Shown here: one piece after another, positions 15,673-22,311 of the stretch | How positions within the stretch are numbered: the first letter of the stretch is position 1 | Layout: every line of letters begins with the position of its first letter | Source: a virus | Strand: one strand, 5' to 3' | Virus record (IMG/VR): IMGVR_UViG_3300030098_002568 | Coordinates: 1 to 51,322 of that record | Length of the DNA: 51,322 bases | Translations under genes and position numbers: made by a program | Notes under the pieces: generated by a model | Told to the model about the DNA's origin: nothing | The model's database searches: none | Seen by the model: only the letters and a program-made list of their open reading frames with translations

Positions 15673-17136
15673 CTATCCGTAATAAATTCGCTGACGCGGT
15701 TCATACGTATCATCAGCCTCATCAGAGTCAAGAGTTAAAAACCCACCTCGCCTAAAACGAATTAAAGCCATGGTCATGCTATCACAAAAGTCGTCATGTT
15801 CACCATGGGGAAAAGCTGCACACTCCTCAATTAGTTCATCCGCAAACTTTTTTTCTGGAGCCCACACCATACCTGATTCAAAAACAGGAGCAACCATATG
15901 CATCCTCGTAAATTTATCTCTACCTTTTGATGGAGTGTAGTTCATTACAGGTATGCCTGTCGATCTTAATTCGTCAGTAAGTGGTGTACCCGAAGCCTTG
16001 GCCTCAACAATAACCATATCAGGATCCCAATATTCGTATTCCTCATACGCTACCTGTTTAAGTTCTGGAAAATTCCAACGTCCTCGTCTGGCATCCATAA
16101 GAATAATGTTATCAGGACCACCGTCCTCTGGTTTAAAGACACCCCATGTGGTGATAGCAGAGTAGTCTGCTGTTTCTTTCTTACTAAATGCTGTGTCATA
16201 ACTTTGTATGATATAGGAAACAGGTGGAATTTCTTTAGCCTTCCATGTTTGCCACCATTCTTTTTTAATAATCGCACCCTCTTCGGCAACAGGATGCTGT
16301 TGCCATTGTGCATTCCATTTCGACACTGGCAACGAAGCCTTAACCTTTAACAGATCATCTTTGTTCCAAAACTCTGGCCACAACGGTTTGCCAGAAGGCA
16401 TAATGGCTGGAAACTCTACGACTTCCCATTCATCCGCCATGACATCCTGACCTGATGCTTTTAATAACTTGCCGGTCAGGTCTGTCAGTCCCCATCGTGT
16501 CATAACAACAATAATCGCACCACCAGGCTGTAGTCGTTGTCGAGGACCGGACGTGTACCATTCAAATGCCTGATCAAGAGCATTGTCCGACATAGCATCC
16601 TGTTCTGAATGCGGATCGTCAATAATAAACAAGTCTGCACCACGACCTGTAACCGCCGCACCAACACCAGCGGCAAAGTATTCACCACCGCTTGACGTTC
16701 CCCAACGCCCCGCCGCCTTGTCGTCAGCCTTTAGCCCCGTGTCTGGAAATATATCAATATACTGATCAGAGTTAATTAAATCCCGCACCTTACGACCAAA
16801 GCGCACGGCAAGTTCTGTGTTGTGCGTTGCTTGGATAATCTTGAGCTTTGGGTTACGTCCCAAGAACCATGCAGGCATAAGATAGCTAGCAAATTCTGAT
16901 TTACTATGACGCGGCGGCATATTAACAATCAACCGTTTCAAATCACCCCGCGCCACTCGCTCTAACTTCTCTGCAATAAGCCTGTGGTGATATCCCTCGA
17001 TAAATCCGTCATAGACGTGATGCACAAACGACATAAAATTATCTTGCGCTTTATCCCGTAAATCTATTCTTTTCTTAGCCTCAACAAGATTAAGAATTTC
17101 TTTCAGTGCTTCTTCTGGTAAAGTTTCAAGTTGCAC
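15673..17136 (-). CDS. terL: Terminase large subunit
   Basis: 487 aa. ATPase domain: Walker-A-like PPRHSKSE at residues 74-81 and Walker B LFIIDDPH at 169-176 (acidic pair D173/D174), followed by the motor-type motif VVMTRWGLTDL. RNase-H-like nuclease domain: SYDTAF (D314), MVIVEAKASG (E378) and HGEHDDFCDS (D448/D449). Role: ATP-driven DNA packaging and genome cutting at the portal. Its usual partner, the small subunit, is not adjacent but at 24093-24674 on the same strand. Start codon lies 2 bases after the stop of the 65-aa gene. Confidence 0.95.
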   Translation of the reverse strand: MQLETLPEEALKEILNLVEAKKRIDLRDKAQDNFMSFVHHVYDGFIEGYHHRLIAEKLERVARGDLKRLIVNMPPRHSKSEFASYLMPAWFLGRNPKLKIIQATHNTELAVRFGRKVRDLINSDQYIDIFPDTGLKADDKAAGRWGTSSGGEYFAAGVGAAVTGRGADLFIIDDPHSEQDAMSDNALDQAFEWYTSGPRQRLQPGGAIIVVMTRWGLTDLTGKLLKASGQDVMADEWEVVEFPAIMPSGKPLWPEFWNKDDLLKVKASLPVSKWNAQWQQHPVAEEGAIIKKEWWQTWKAKEIPPVSYIIQSYDTAFSKKETADYSAITTWGVFKPEDGGPDNIILMDARRGRWNFPELKQVAYEEYEYWDPDMVIVEAKASGTPLTDELRSTGIPVMNYTPSKGRDKFTRMHMVAPVFESGMVWAPEKKFADELIEECAAFPHGEHDDFCDSMTMALIRFRRGGFLTLDSDEADDTYEPRQRIYYG

Positions 17137-17138
17137 GG

Positions 17139-17336
17139 TTATTTCTTCTCTATTTTAGGTTCTTCGGCAACGAATGTTTTTATCGTTGAATCCACAAGTT
17201 TAGGCATACATGAAGCTATATATGGCAAATTAACTAACCGCGCCATAATTCTACAGTCCTCCATGGTTCGATACGGCACCTCACTTAACGTGTGGTTAAA
17301 CGATGAAAGAACGACAAGCATAAACACAAGTTTCAA
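17139..17336 (-). CDS. Small secreted or membrane-anchored protein, 65 aa
   Basis: The N-terminus MKLVFMLVVLSSFNHTLS looks like a Sec signal peptide. The mature part has two cysteines (MEDCRIMARLVNLPYIASCM) that could form a disulfide. Directly upstream of terL with only 2 bases between. Along with the 80-aa gene at 17365-17607 it forms a pair of small exported Cys-containing proteins. Superinfection exclusion or periplasmic inhibitor roles are possible; nothing is proven. Confidence 0.6.
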   Translation of the reverse strand: MKLVFMLVVLSSFNHTLSEVPYRTMEDCRIMARLVNLPYIASCMPKLVDSTIKTFVAEEPKIEKK

Positions 17337-17364
17337 TTGTTTGCGCTGTTAACTAAAACAGATT

Positions 17365-17607
17365 TCATGTATTAATCTCCTTAACAGGAATACAAGACAC
17401 TTGAGTTATAATCCCTTTGCTTCCAGGATAAACAAAATCAATAAGATCATGAAGAGCCCCATAGTTATTGGTAGCATGTTCAAAGCATTCCTGCATCTCA
17501 TTAAAAAACAAAGGTTTTCCGTTCAACGACATAACTTTAATGGCATTAGTAGAATCTGGAGGCACTGGAGTAACAAACAAAAAAGTGATGACAAGAAAAA
17601 ATTTCAT
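17365..17607 (-). CDS. Small exported protein with paired cysteines, 80 aa
   Basis: MKFFLVITFLFVTPVPPDSTNA appears to be a signal peptide. The body contains MQECFEHATNNYGALHDLID and ITQVSCIPVKE, two Cys far apart. Shared style with the neighbouring 65-aa protein suggests related function in the periplasm. Its ATG overlaps the upstream membrane gene by 4 bases. No family recognised. Confidence 0.65.
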   Translation of the reverse strand: MKFFLVITFLFVTPVPPDSTNAIKVMSLNGKPLFFNEMQECFEHATNNYGALHDLIDFVYPGSKGIITQVSCIPVKEINT

Positions 17608-18086
17608 ACGTTCCCCTCCGTTATAACCAGATAAAGCATAAAACCAATAAAGGAAAACACTCCTGCTATAAATAAAACAATCAAGCCTGCTATAATTATA
17701 TCTCGTTTTTTCTTTTGCTTTTTCTCAACGTCATCTCGTTCCTTCTTTGCCTGAAGTCGATACTCCCTTTCAAGTTGAATAAACTGATCCCAAGATCCAG
17801 GACGACCATATAACTGCAAAAACTCTCGCAGCTCATCTCTCTGTCTTTGAATAGTTTGCATATGTACAAGTGTTTCAACAGCCCTCTCACTTGCACTGCC
17901 GCCAAGACGCGATGTTTTCTGAGAGTGCTCTTTCTGCACAGCATTACATCCGGCAACCCACTTGCTTAAAGCTGAAGCACAGTCGGTAACTTCTCTACCA
18001 TTTTGTATCGCTTGTTTGATAACACCAAACGCACTGTTAGCCATCTTGATGCCAGCAATAGCACCAGTAATTGTTAAAGGGTCCAT
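17604..18086 (-). CDS. Membrane protein with helical domain, 160 aa
   Basis: The first 40 residues (MDPLTITGAIAGIKMANSAF) are typical of a family of small proteins in marine phages. A helical middle (SASERAVETLVHMQTIQRQR; LREFLQLYGRPGSWDQFIQL) and a charged Lys-rich stretch lead to one strong transmembrane helix near the C-terminus (IIIAGLIVLFIAGVFSFIGF). Topology: cytoplasmic N-domain anchored by a tail helix. Unknown role; similar proteins sit near terminase genes in other phages. 4-base overlap with the next gene. Confidence 0.75.
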   Translation of the reverse strand: MDPLTITGAIAGIKMANSAFGVIKQAIQNGREVTDCASALSKWVAGCNAVQKEHSQKTSRLGGSASERAVETLVHMQTIQRQRDELREFLQLYGRPGSWDQFIQLEREYRLQAKKERDDVEKKQKKKRDIIIAGLIVLFIAGVFSFIGFMLYLVITEGNV

Positions 18087-18098
18087 GGTTCACACCCC

Positions 18099-19670
18099 TT
18101 AGGTGAAGAGTCTCCGATTCAGTATCGCCAACTGTCGCTGAAGGTCAGCTATACCACCTGGTCTTGTATACTCCAAGTTTCTGGTAAAAGGAACAACCTG
18201 ACCAAACTGAGTAGAAGGTGTAAATGGTGTCGATGCGGCAAAAGGCAAGATCTCAAAAGGACGCGGTGTTATTTGTTCAACCGGATCTGTTGGCGTTTTT
18301 TCTTCCTCCGGCTTTATAACAACAGGGGTCTGTTCACTTTCTTCCTCCTCTATCAAACCTCCCAATAGATCGACATCTTCCGCTAGCAGATTGTCTGCTC
18401 CACTGCTCATAGCTATTGGATCAGAAATACCACTTGCAATTCCAAATGATCTTGCTGATGGTTCGGCATCCGCCTTTTCTCGTTCCGCAGCAGTTTGTGT
18501 AGAAAGAGGAGAAACTACCTCTTGATCAATTTCTTCTTGCTGTCTTGCAAAATCTTGTCTTTGAAGTTCATTAAAAAGATCTGTTTGAGCAATGGCATCT
18601 CTTTCAGCTCTTTCCATTGTCACTTCATTAATTAGATCTTGTACCTCAGGACTGACGAGATCAGTAACGGTGACTTCGGGTCTAGCATCTGCCTGTGTCA
18701 CAGTTACAAGACCAAGATTATCTGCCTGACCCATAACGGCAGGACCGGCACCTTGCCTCTCGCTCAAAGCCGCCTGCGTTGCTGTCGTGGCTAGATCCTT
18801 CGGTGCTAAATCCAAACCAAGATCAAAAATATCTGGGTTTAAAGCCGACATCGCCAGTCCTGTGGGAGTTGCTATACCTCCCACGGTTGAAAGCCCTTGA
18901 GCCACTTGACTTCCCGCAACAGCCGCTACATCAGCAAGAGTGCCTGTCGGACCAGGCGTGTAGCTAAACTGACCTTGTGCATCTACACTGACATTTACAT
19001 CACGGCCTTGAGCTTTAGCGTTATCTTGTATCGCTTTGGCTATAGCTTGATCTGCTCTTTGGATGTCGTCTTCTTTTCTATCGAAGTAACTCTCTTGTTT
19101 GGGTCCAAACTCTATTCCAAAACCATCTTCATCCTTGAAACCCGCTAGGTCGTTGTAACCAATGCTGACTTCACCTACCTCATTTAACTGATCAATCGCT
19201 TCATCCACAGCGGCTGTGTCAAACCCGCTCAAATCAGCCACGTTACCCGAAACACTAGCTGCCGCTATATCAGTGGCGGCTTGTGCCGCATCTGCAGTCG
19301 AGTAATCAGATAGATCTCCAACGGCACTAAAAGAGGCTTCTGCTTGTTCAGCCGTTAGACCAGGAGCGTCCGTACTGAGAGCATCAAAGTCATCAGTTAT
19401 ACCAGCGGCTGCGGCAGCATCAGCACGATCAGCTGCCGCTTGATTAGACTCAGGATCATCAGCAGTTCTGCCTTGTAGATCCGTGTTAGGGTTGAAATCA
19501 CCTTCTCTCTCTACATCATCAACAGCATCATTCCCATCATCACCGTCACCATTAAAACACCAACGGCCAAGACGTGCTTCCATCGCTGTCATGCCAAACT
19601 GCTCATGCAACGGTGTCGGAGAATCCGTCCACATAGGACGATCCCAAGGATGTATTGAAATGTTACGCAT
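18099..19670 (-). CDS. Large acidic protein of unknown function, 523 aa
   Basis: Low-complexity, Ala/Asp/Gln-rich (pI clearly acidic) with many short helices (ADRADAAAAAGITDDFDALS; TAEQAEASFSAVGDLSDYST). A compact conserved-looking C-terminus follows (RPFEILPFAASTPFTPST; IADLQRQLAILNRRLF). No catalytic motif. Second gene of the late transcript, overlapped by 8 bases by the HlyC-like gene, which makes it a candidate substrate of that acyltransferase. Could be a virion or ejected protein. Confidence 0.75.
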   Translation of the reverse strand: MRNISIHPWDRPMWTDSPTPLHEQFGMTAMEARLGRWCFNGDGDDGNDAVDDVEREGDFNPNTDLQGRTADDPESNQAAADRADAAAAAGITDDFDALSTDAPGLTAEQAEASFSAVGDLSDYSTADAAQAATDIAAASVSGNVADLSGFDTAAVDEAIDQLNEVGEVSIGYNDLAGFKDEDGFGIEFGPKQESYFDRKEDDIQRADQAIAKAIQDNAKAQGRDVNVSVDAQGQFSYTPGPTGTLADVAAVAGSQVAQGLSTVGGIATPTGLAMSALNPDIFDLGLDLAPKDLATTATQAALSERQGAGPAVMGQADNLGLVTVTQADARPEVTVTDLVSPEVQDLINEVTMERAERDAIAQTDLFNELQRQDFARQQEEIDQEVVSPLSTQTAAEREKADAEPSARSFGIASGISDPIAMSSGADNLLAEDVDLLGGLIEEEESEQTPVVIKPEEEKTPTDPVEQITPRPFEILPFAASTPFTPSTQFGQVVPFTRNLEYTRPGGIADLQRQLAILNRRLFT

Positions 19671-20076
19671 GCTTTAACCTCTTAAACGATCTGCGGTGAC
19701 CACCCTTCGCACCACGGCGAAAATACGCAATGTCATGATCAGAGAACTCATCCGCCAATTCCTTATACAACTCACGTGCTATACTATACGCATCTCCAAA
19801 AGGTGCAATAAAATCTACCACCCATAATGAACCACGGTTCGAGAACCAATCTTCAGGTTGCAACTTCCTCGTACCAGCCATATACCCATCCTCTACCGCA
19901 CTCTCCATCAGCATACAACTGTAAAGGCAACGAGGAGAACTGTCACGATAAATAATCCTGGCACGGCCAGCCTTAAAAGCAGGAACCGTTAACCGATAAA
20001 AATGATCTATGCGTATCGAACAATGAACCGAAGACTGTGTCCAAAGATACACCGCATCTGCAATGAATTTATCCAT
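19663..20076 (-). CDS. HlyC/RtxC-like protein lysine acyltransferase, 137 aa
   Basis: Aligns by eye along its length with E. coli HlyC: SSVHCSIRIDHFYRLTVPAF (HlyC SPLHRNWPVSLFAINVLPAI), then RDSSPRCLYSCMLM, and EDWFSNRGSLWVVDFIAPFG (HlyC EDWTSGDRKWFIDWIAPFG). The catalytic pair known in HlyC, His23 and Asp92, corresponds to H18 and D88 here. Known family reaction: transfer of a fatty acyl chain from acyl-ACP to a lysine of a toxin. No RTX toxin is present in the window, so the substrate is unknown. First gene of the late operon, with a promoter 6 nt before its ATG. Confidence 0.85.
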   Translation of the reverse strand: MDKFIADAVYLWTQSSVHCSIRIDHFYRLTVPAFKAGRARIIYRDSSPRCLYSCMLMESAVEDGYMAGTRKLQPEDWFSNRGSLWVVDFIAPFGDAYSIARELYKELADEFSDHDIAYFRRGAKGGHRRSFKRLKHA

Positions 20077-20082
20077 AAATAA

Positions 20083-20111
20083 ATTTTAGCGGCTTGGGAC
20101 TCCTAAGGCAA
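20083..20111 (-). promoter_or_regulatory. Late promoter, probably leaderless
   Basis: On the minus strand, -35 TTGCCT (20111-20106), 17-bp spacer and -10 TAAAAT (20088-20083, 5 of 6 consensus bases). Only 6 nt separate the -10 from ATG 20076, so transcription would begin at or within a base of the start codon. No Shine-Dalgarno is present. It would drive the whole minus-strand late block. Confidence 0.65.
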
Positions 20112-20112
20112 G

Positions 20113-20141
20113 TTGTAAGTAACATGGGGGTGTGGTATATT
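20113..20141 (+). promoter_or_regulatory. Divergent promoter for the methyltransferase, probably leaderless
   Basis: -35 TTGTAA (20113-20118), 17-bp spacer, -10 TATATT (20136-20141, 5 of 6). The ATG at 20148 follows after 6 nt, the same geometry as the divergent minus-strand promoter. No Shine-Dalgarno precedes the ATG. The two -35 boxes are adjacent, back to back. Confidence 0.6.
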
Positions 20142-20147
20142 AAAAAG

Positions 20148-20693
20148 ATGGAGAGAGCCCTACAAATTGTCGGCTTTAACAGTCGTAACGACCGCCAGAA
20201 AGACGACTACTACGCAACACCCACTGAAGCCACACAAGCATTGCTCGCCGTGGAAACTTTTGAAGGTTCAATCTGGGAGCCGTGTTGTGGAGAAGGACAC
20301 ATATCCAAAGTGTTACTCGAAAATGGTTACAAGGTTCACAGCACAGATTTAGTTGACAGAGGATACGGTATTCCGCGCATCGATGCACTTATGGAAAGAC
20401 AACATAGCACCAGCATCATAACAAACCCACCCTACAAAAACGCATTAGAATTTGCTGAACATTTTACAGACTACGCCGACAAAACAGCCCTGCTACTTAA
20501 ATTAAACTTTCTTGAAGGCGTGAAGCGTAAAGAGTTTTTTCAACATAAACCTCCCGTGCGTGTACACGTGTTCTCCGCCAGACAAGCGTTGATGAAAAAT
20601 GGACACCGGTACAAGGGCGGTGGAATGATGGCCTTGGCCTGGTTTGTTTGGGAGAAGGACAGTTGTGAGTTGCCCACAATTAGTTGGATCTAG
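20148..20693 (+). CDS. SAM-dependent (adenine-type) methyltransferase, 181 aa
   Basis: SAM-binding motif I EPCCGEGH at residues 44-51 and catalytic NPPY at 93-96, as in N6-adenine or N4-cytosine DNA methyltransferases; DDYYATPTEA at 19-28 is typical of the phage group. No target-recognition domain is evident and the length is short, so substrate (DNA versus other) is uncertain. ATG 20148 is preferred over ATG 20124 and TTG 20094 because a -10 box ends 6 nt before it. Possible role: protecting phage DNA from host restriction. It is the only plus-strand gene between the late promoter and the origin-like region. Confidence 0.8.
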   Translation: MERALQIVGFNSRNDRQKDDYYATPTEATQALLAVETFEGSIWEPCCGEGHISKVLLENGYKVHSTDLVDRGYGIPRIDALMERQHSTSIITNPPYKNALEFAEHFTDYADKTALLLKLNFLEGVKRKEFFQHKPPVRVHVFSARQALMKNGHRYKGGGMMALAWFVWEKDSCELPTISWI

Positions 20694-20840
20694 GATTATG
20701 GAACGGAAATACATGGAAATAAATTTACGAAACTAACATATATAGAACACATAGCACGACATGTACCCCTGAATCTTACCCCTGCCCCATGCCGCGCCGC
20801 GCTCGCATAAAAAGAAAAGCGGCCAAGTAACCCCCTAACA

Positions 20841-20874
20841 GACACCGACCGACACCGACCGACACCGACCGACA
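20841..20874 (+). repeat. 10-bp iterons, three and a half copies
   Basis: Three exact head-to-tail copies of gacaccgacc at 20841, 20851 and 20861, followed by a partial gaca at 20871. The period of about one helical turn places every copy on the same DNA face, as in initiator-binding iterons. Ends six bases before a DnaA box. Confidence 0.85.
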
Positions 20875-20879
20875 AAAAG

Positions 20880-20888
20880 TTATCCACA
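20880..20888 (+). other. DnaA box
   Basis: TTATCCACA, a perfect match to the bacterial DnaA consensus. It lies 6 bases after the iterons and directly before an AT-rich tract (20889-20936) that could melt. A single 9-mer can occur by chance, but the surroundings support a real site. Confidence 0.65.
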
Positions 20889-20936
20889 AGGAATGAATTA
20901 TTTTGTATTTTATTGTGTTTTGTTGTGTTGTGTTGG

Positions 20937-20966
20937 TTGACATTGTATAAAGTTGCATGGTAAGAC
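20937..20966 (+). promoter_or_regulatory. Early promoter (sigma-70 type)
   Basis: Exact -35 TTGACA at 20937-20942; 18-bp spacer; extended -10 TGG-TAAGAC (TG at 20958-20959, TAAGAC at 20961-20966). The -10 matches 3 of 6 bases, partly compensated by the TG. It would drive the genes from 21010. The -10 lies within the 18-bp palindrome 20961-20978, so binding there would block it. Confidence 0.55.
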
Positions 20967-20978
20967 ATATATGTCTTA
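20961..20978. promoter_or_regulatory. 18-bp perfect palindrome, candidate operator
   Basis: TAAGACATATATGTCTTA is its own reverse complement over all 18 bases. It covers the -10 box of the early promoter and lies 31 bases before ATG 21010. Size and symmetry fit a dimeric HTH or RHH repressor; candidates in this window are the XRE (28626-28832) and RHH (28842-29003) proteins. Confidence 0.7.
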
Positions 20979-21009
20979 AACGACACAACAAACAGAAAGG
21001 TGAAAAACA

Positions 21010-21333
21010 ATGGCATATCAATTAAAAACAGATCACATTAAGAACAGTAAGATAAAAGAAGCTGTTCAGGATTTACACCTAGAATTTCAAAAACTGAGAA
21101 CACCCCTAAAGAATAGGTATTGGGATCTGCATCGGCAGATTGAAATCCTTAAGGCTTATAGAGAGGGAATTAAGGAAGAACTACACGCTAGCGGTCAAGC
21201 GCATTATGAAATACGGCGCGGCGACAAGTGGATGTCTTCTAGGGAACTGAGTCCAGTATTGCGAGAGATAGCGTTACGCTATGGACTGTTACAAGAAGAC
21301 GTTGTAACCCGTTATCTCGTAGTGAACAAGTAA
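21010..21333 (+). CDS. Early hypothetical protein, 107 aa
   Basis: First gene after the early promoter. Mostly helical and basic (HLEFQKLRTPLKNRYWDLHR; IEILKAYREGIKEEL), then a beta-like part (HYEIRRGDKWMSS) and a helix (PVLREIALRYGLL). The C-terminus could be a small DNA-binding fold, but no family is recognised. RBS agaaaggtg is well placed. As the first early gene it may act on host transcription or defence; this is positional inference only. Confidence 0.75.
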   Translation: MAYQLKTDHIKNSKIKEAVQDLHLEFQKLRTPLKNRYWDLHRQIEILKAYREGIKEELHASGQAHYEIRRGDKWMSSRELSPVLREIALRYGLLQEDVVTRYLVVNK

Positions 21334-21340
21334 CCAACTA

Positions 21341-21360
21341 GGGGAAGCTTCGGCTTCCCC
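21341..21360 (+). terminator. UUCG-loop hairpin after the first early gene
   Basis: GGGGAAGC, loop TTCG, GCTTCCCC: an 8-bp perfect stem with the extra-stable UUCG tetraloop, 8 bases after the stop codon. No T run follows, so it is more likely an mRNA-stabilising or pausing element than a strong terminator. Confidence 0.7.
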
Positions 21361-21380
21361 ACAAATCAAAAGGTGAAACA

Positions 21381-21560
21381 ATGAAAAACTTCGGAATATT
21401 ATTCTTACTTGCATCTGGACTACTAAGCTTAGTCGTTGGGATGGAACGATTGTGGGGAATTGCCGCGCCGATAGACATGCTACTCGTGATCATAGGAAAT
21501 TGTGTAGTTGTGTATGTATTATGCGAGATTTTTGGGAAGGGTGAAGAAAATGAGAGATAA
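21381..21560 (+). CDS. Small two-helix membrane protein, 59 aa
   Basis: MKNFGILFLLASGLLSLVVG then MERLWGIAAPIDMLLVIIGN with CVVVYVLCEIFG: two transmembrane helices (about 3-20 and 30-51) and a short charged tail (KGEENER). RBS aaaaggtgaaaca directly precedes the ATG. Overlaps the next gene by 11 bases. Early membrane micro-proteins often alter the host envelope or exclude other phages, but no homology is claimed. Confidence 0.65.
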   Translation: MKNFGILFLLASGLLSLVVGMERLWGIAAPIDMLLVIIGNCVVVYVLCEIFGKGEENER

Positions 21561-21828
21561 AGATATTTTAACATGCTCGGCAATACGAACACGTTATCAC
21601 GGTGCAACTAATTACACAGGTGCCAGAATAAGCGCAACGGATGGCGTTAAAAGAATATTTGTCCCATACAATTACAGTTTAAACGTTAATGAAAACCATT
21701 GCGCCGCCGCACAAACCTTTTTTGATAAAGATGAAAGGTTTAATATTGAAGTTAAGAAGGGAAGCGGGCTGTGTTTCAAAAATGATTATTATTGGACATG
21801 GGATATTTTAGGTGAAAAGGAAAACTAA
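21550..21828 (+). CDS. Early hypothetical protein, 92 aa
   Basis: ATG 21550 chosen because gggaagg lies 11 bases upstream; the upstream in-phase start at 21508 lies within the preceding gene. Sequence MRDKDILTCSAIRTRYHGAT, then GARISATDGVKRIFVPYNYS and NENHCAAAQTFFDKDERFN. The alternating beta/alpha pattern resembles the small phage family with RTKYLGPTNTRGARI-type starts. Function unknown. Confidence 0.75.
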   Translation: MRDKDILTCSAIRTRYHGATNYTGARISATDGVKRIFVPYNYSLNVNENHCAAAQTFFDKDERFNIEVKKGSGLCFKNDYYWTWDILGEKEN

Positions 21829-21840
21829 CATTAATTAATT

Positions 21841-21878
21841 GTATATCGTGGCAGGGTGTTGTATCCTGCCACAATATA
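21841..21878 (+). other. 15-bp imperfect hairpin between early genes
   Basis: GTATAT-c-GTGGCAGG (21841-21855), 9-base loop, CCTGCCAC-a-ATATAC (21865-21878 region): a stem of about 15 bp with one C/A mismatch. No T run follows. It sits 18 bases before ATG 21896 and could be an attenuator, RNase III site or mRNA stabiliser. Confidence 0.55.
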
Positions 21879-21895
21879 CTTGGAAAGGTGGAACA

Positions 21896-22051
21896 ATGTT
21901 TAAATTTTTACAAAGTATTATTATCTGTGCCGCGCTTGTCTTATCGGCAAGCGTAGTGGCAGACACGTTACCTTTATTTATTGAGTTGTGTATTTTAGGT
22001 ATTGCGGTTTTGGCAGCATATGCCGCTTATAAGTTGGAGGATGTAAAATGA
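21896..22051 (+). CDS. Small membrane protein, 51 aa
   Basis: ATG 21896 with RBS ggaaaggtgg. MFKFLQSIIICAALVLSASV then VADTLPLFIELCILGIAVLA with AYAAYKLEDVK: two hydrophobic helices, or a signal peptide (possible cleavage after SVVA) plus one helix. The longer frame from 21839 reads through the hairpin and lacks an RBS. Shares its last four bases with the next gene (ATGA). Confidence 0.65.
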   Translation: MFKFLQSIIICAALVLSASVVADTLPLFIELCILGIAVLAAYAAYKLEDVK

Positions 22052-22260
22052 GCGTTAGCTTCGATATCACCATTCCCGCAGCCTGTACTGAAAACAAGCT
22101 CGAACTTCGGTTGGAGGTTACTGAACAATACGAAGCCGACAAGTATCACGTAGTCGTGTTCGAAGATCGAGGACCGAATGAACCTGGCGAATACTACGAG
22201 ACTCGCGGGTTCGATAGCGGCAACGAACTTCTTAATTATATAAGGACGCTGAACGAGTGA
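22048..22260 (+). CDS. Early hypothetical protein, 70 aa
   Basis: MSVSFDITIPAACTENKLEL followed by RLEVTEQYEADKYHVVVFED and a C-terminal helix (NELLNYIRTLNE). A small acidic alpha/beta protein. Coupled to the membrane protein by an ATGA overlap. A good intrinsic terminator follows directly, closing this early unit. No family recognised. Confidence 0.7.
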   Translation: MSVSFDITIPAACTENKLELRLEVTEQYEADKYHVVVFEDRGPNEPGEYYETRGFDSGNELLNYIRTLNE

Positions 22261-22263
22261 GGG

Positions 22264-22290
22264 GAAAGGGCTCCGGCCCTTTTCTTTTCT
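22264..22290 (+). terminator. Intrinsic terminator of the first early unit
   Basis: GAAAGGGC, loop TCCG, GCCCTTTTC, then a T-rich tail (ttttcttttct). Stem of 7-8 bp starting 4 bases after the stop codon at 22260. Confidence 0.85.
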
Positions 22291-22311
22291 GAAGCTGGTG
22301 CGCTCGAACCA

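Larger units (their letters stand above)
20694..21009. other. Origin-like non-coding region
   Basis: 316 bases without a convincing gene; two overlapping minus-strand open frames here lack start signals and family resemblance. From left to right it holds a GC-rich stretch (gccgcgccgcgctcgc near 20790), three 10-bp iterons, a perfect DnaA box, an AT-rich GTTTTGTTGTGT-type tract, an exact TTGACA box and an 18-bp palindrome before the first early gene. This order is typical of a DnaA-dependent replication origin fused to an early promoter. Confidence 0.5.

Noticed and set aside
20696-21016. Minus-strand frames of 106 and 81 aa over the origin-like region
   Set aside because: Translations are low-complexity, overlap iterons, the DnaA box and the early promoter, and lack a ribosome-binding site.
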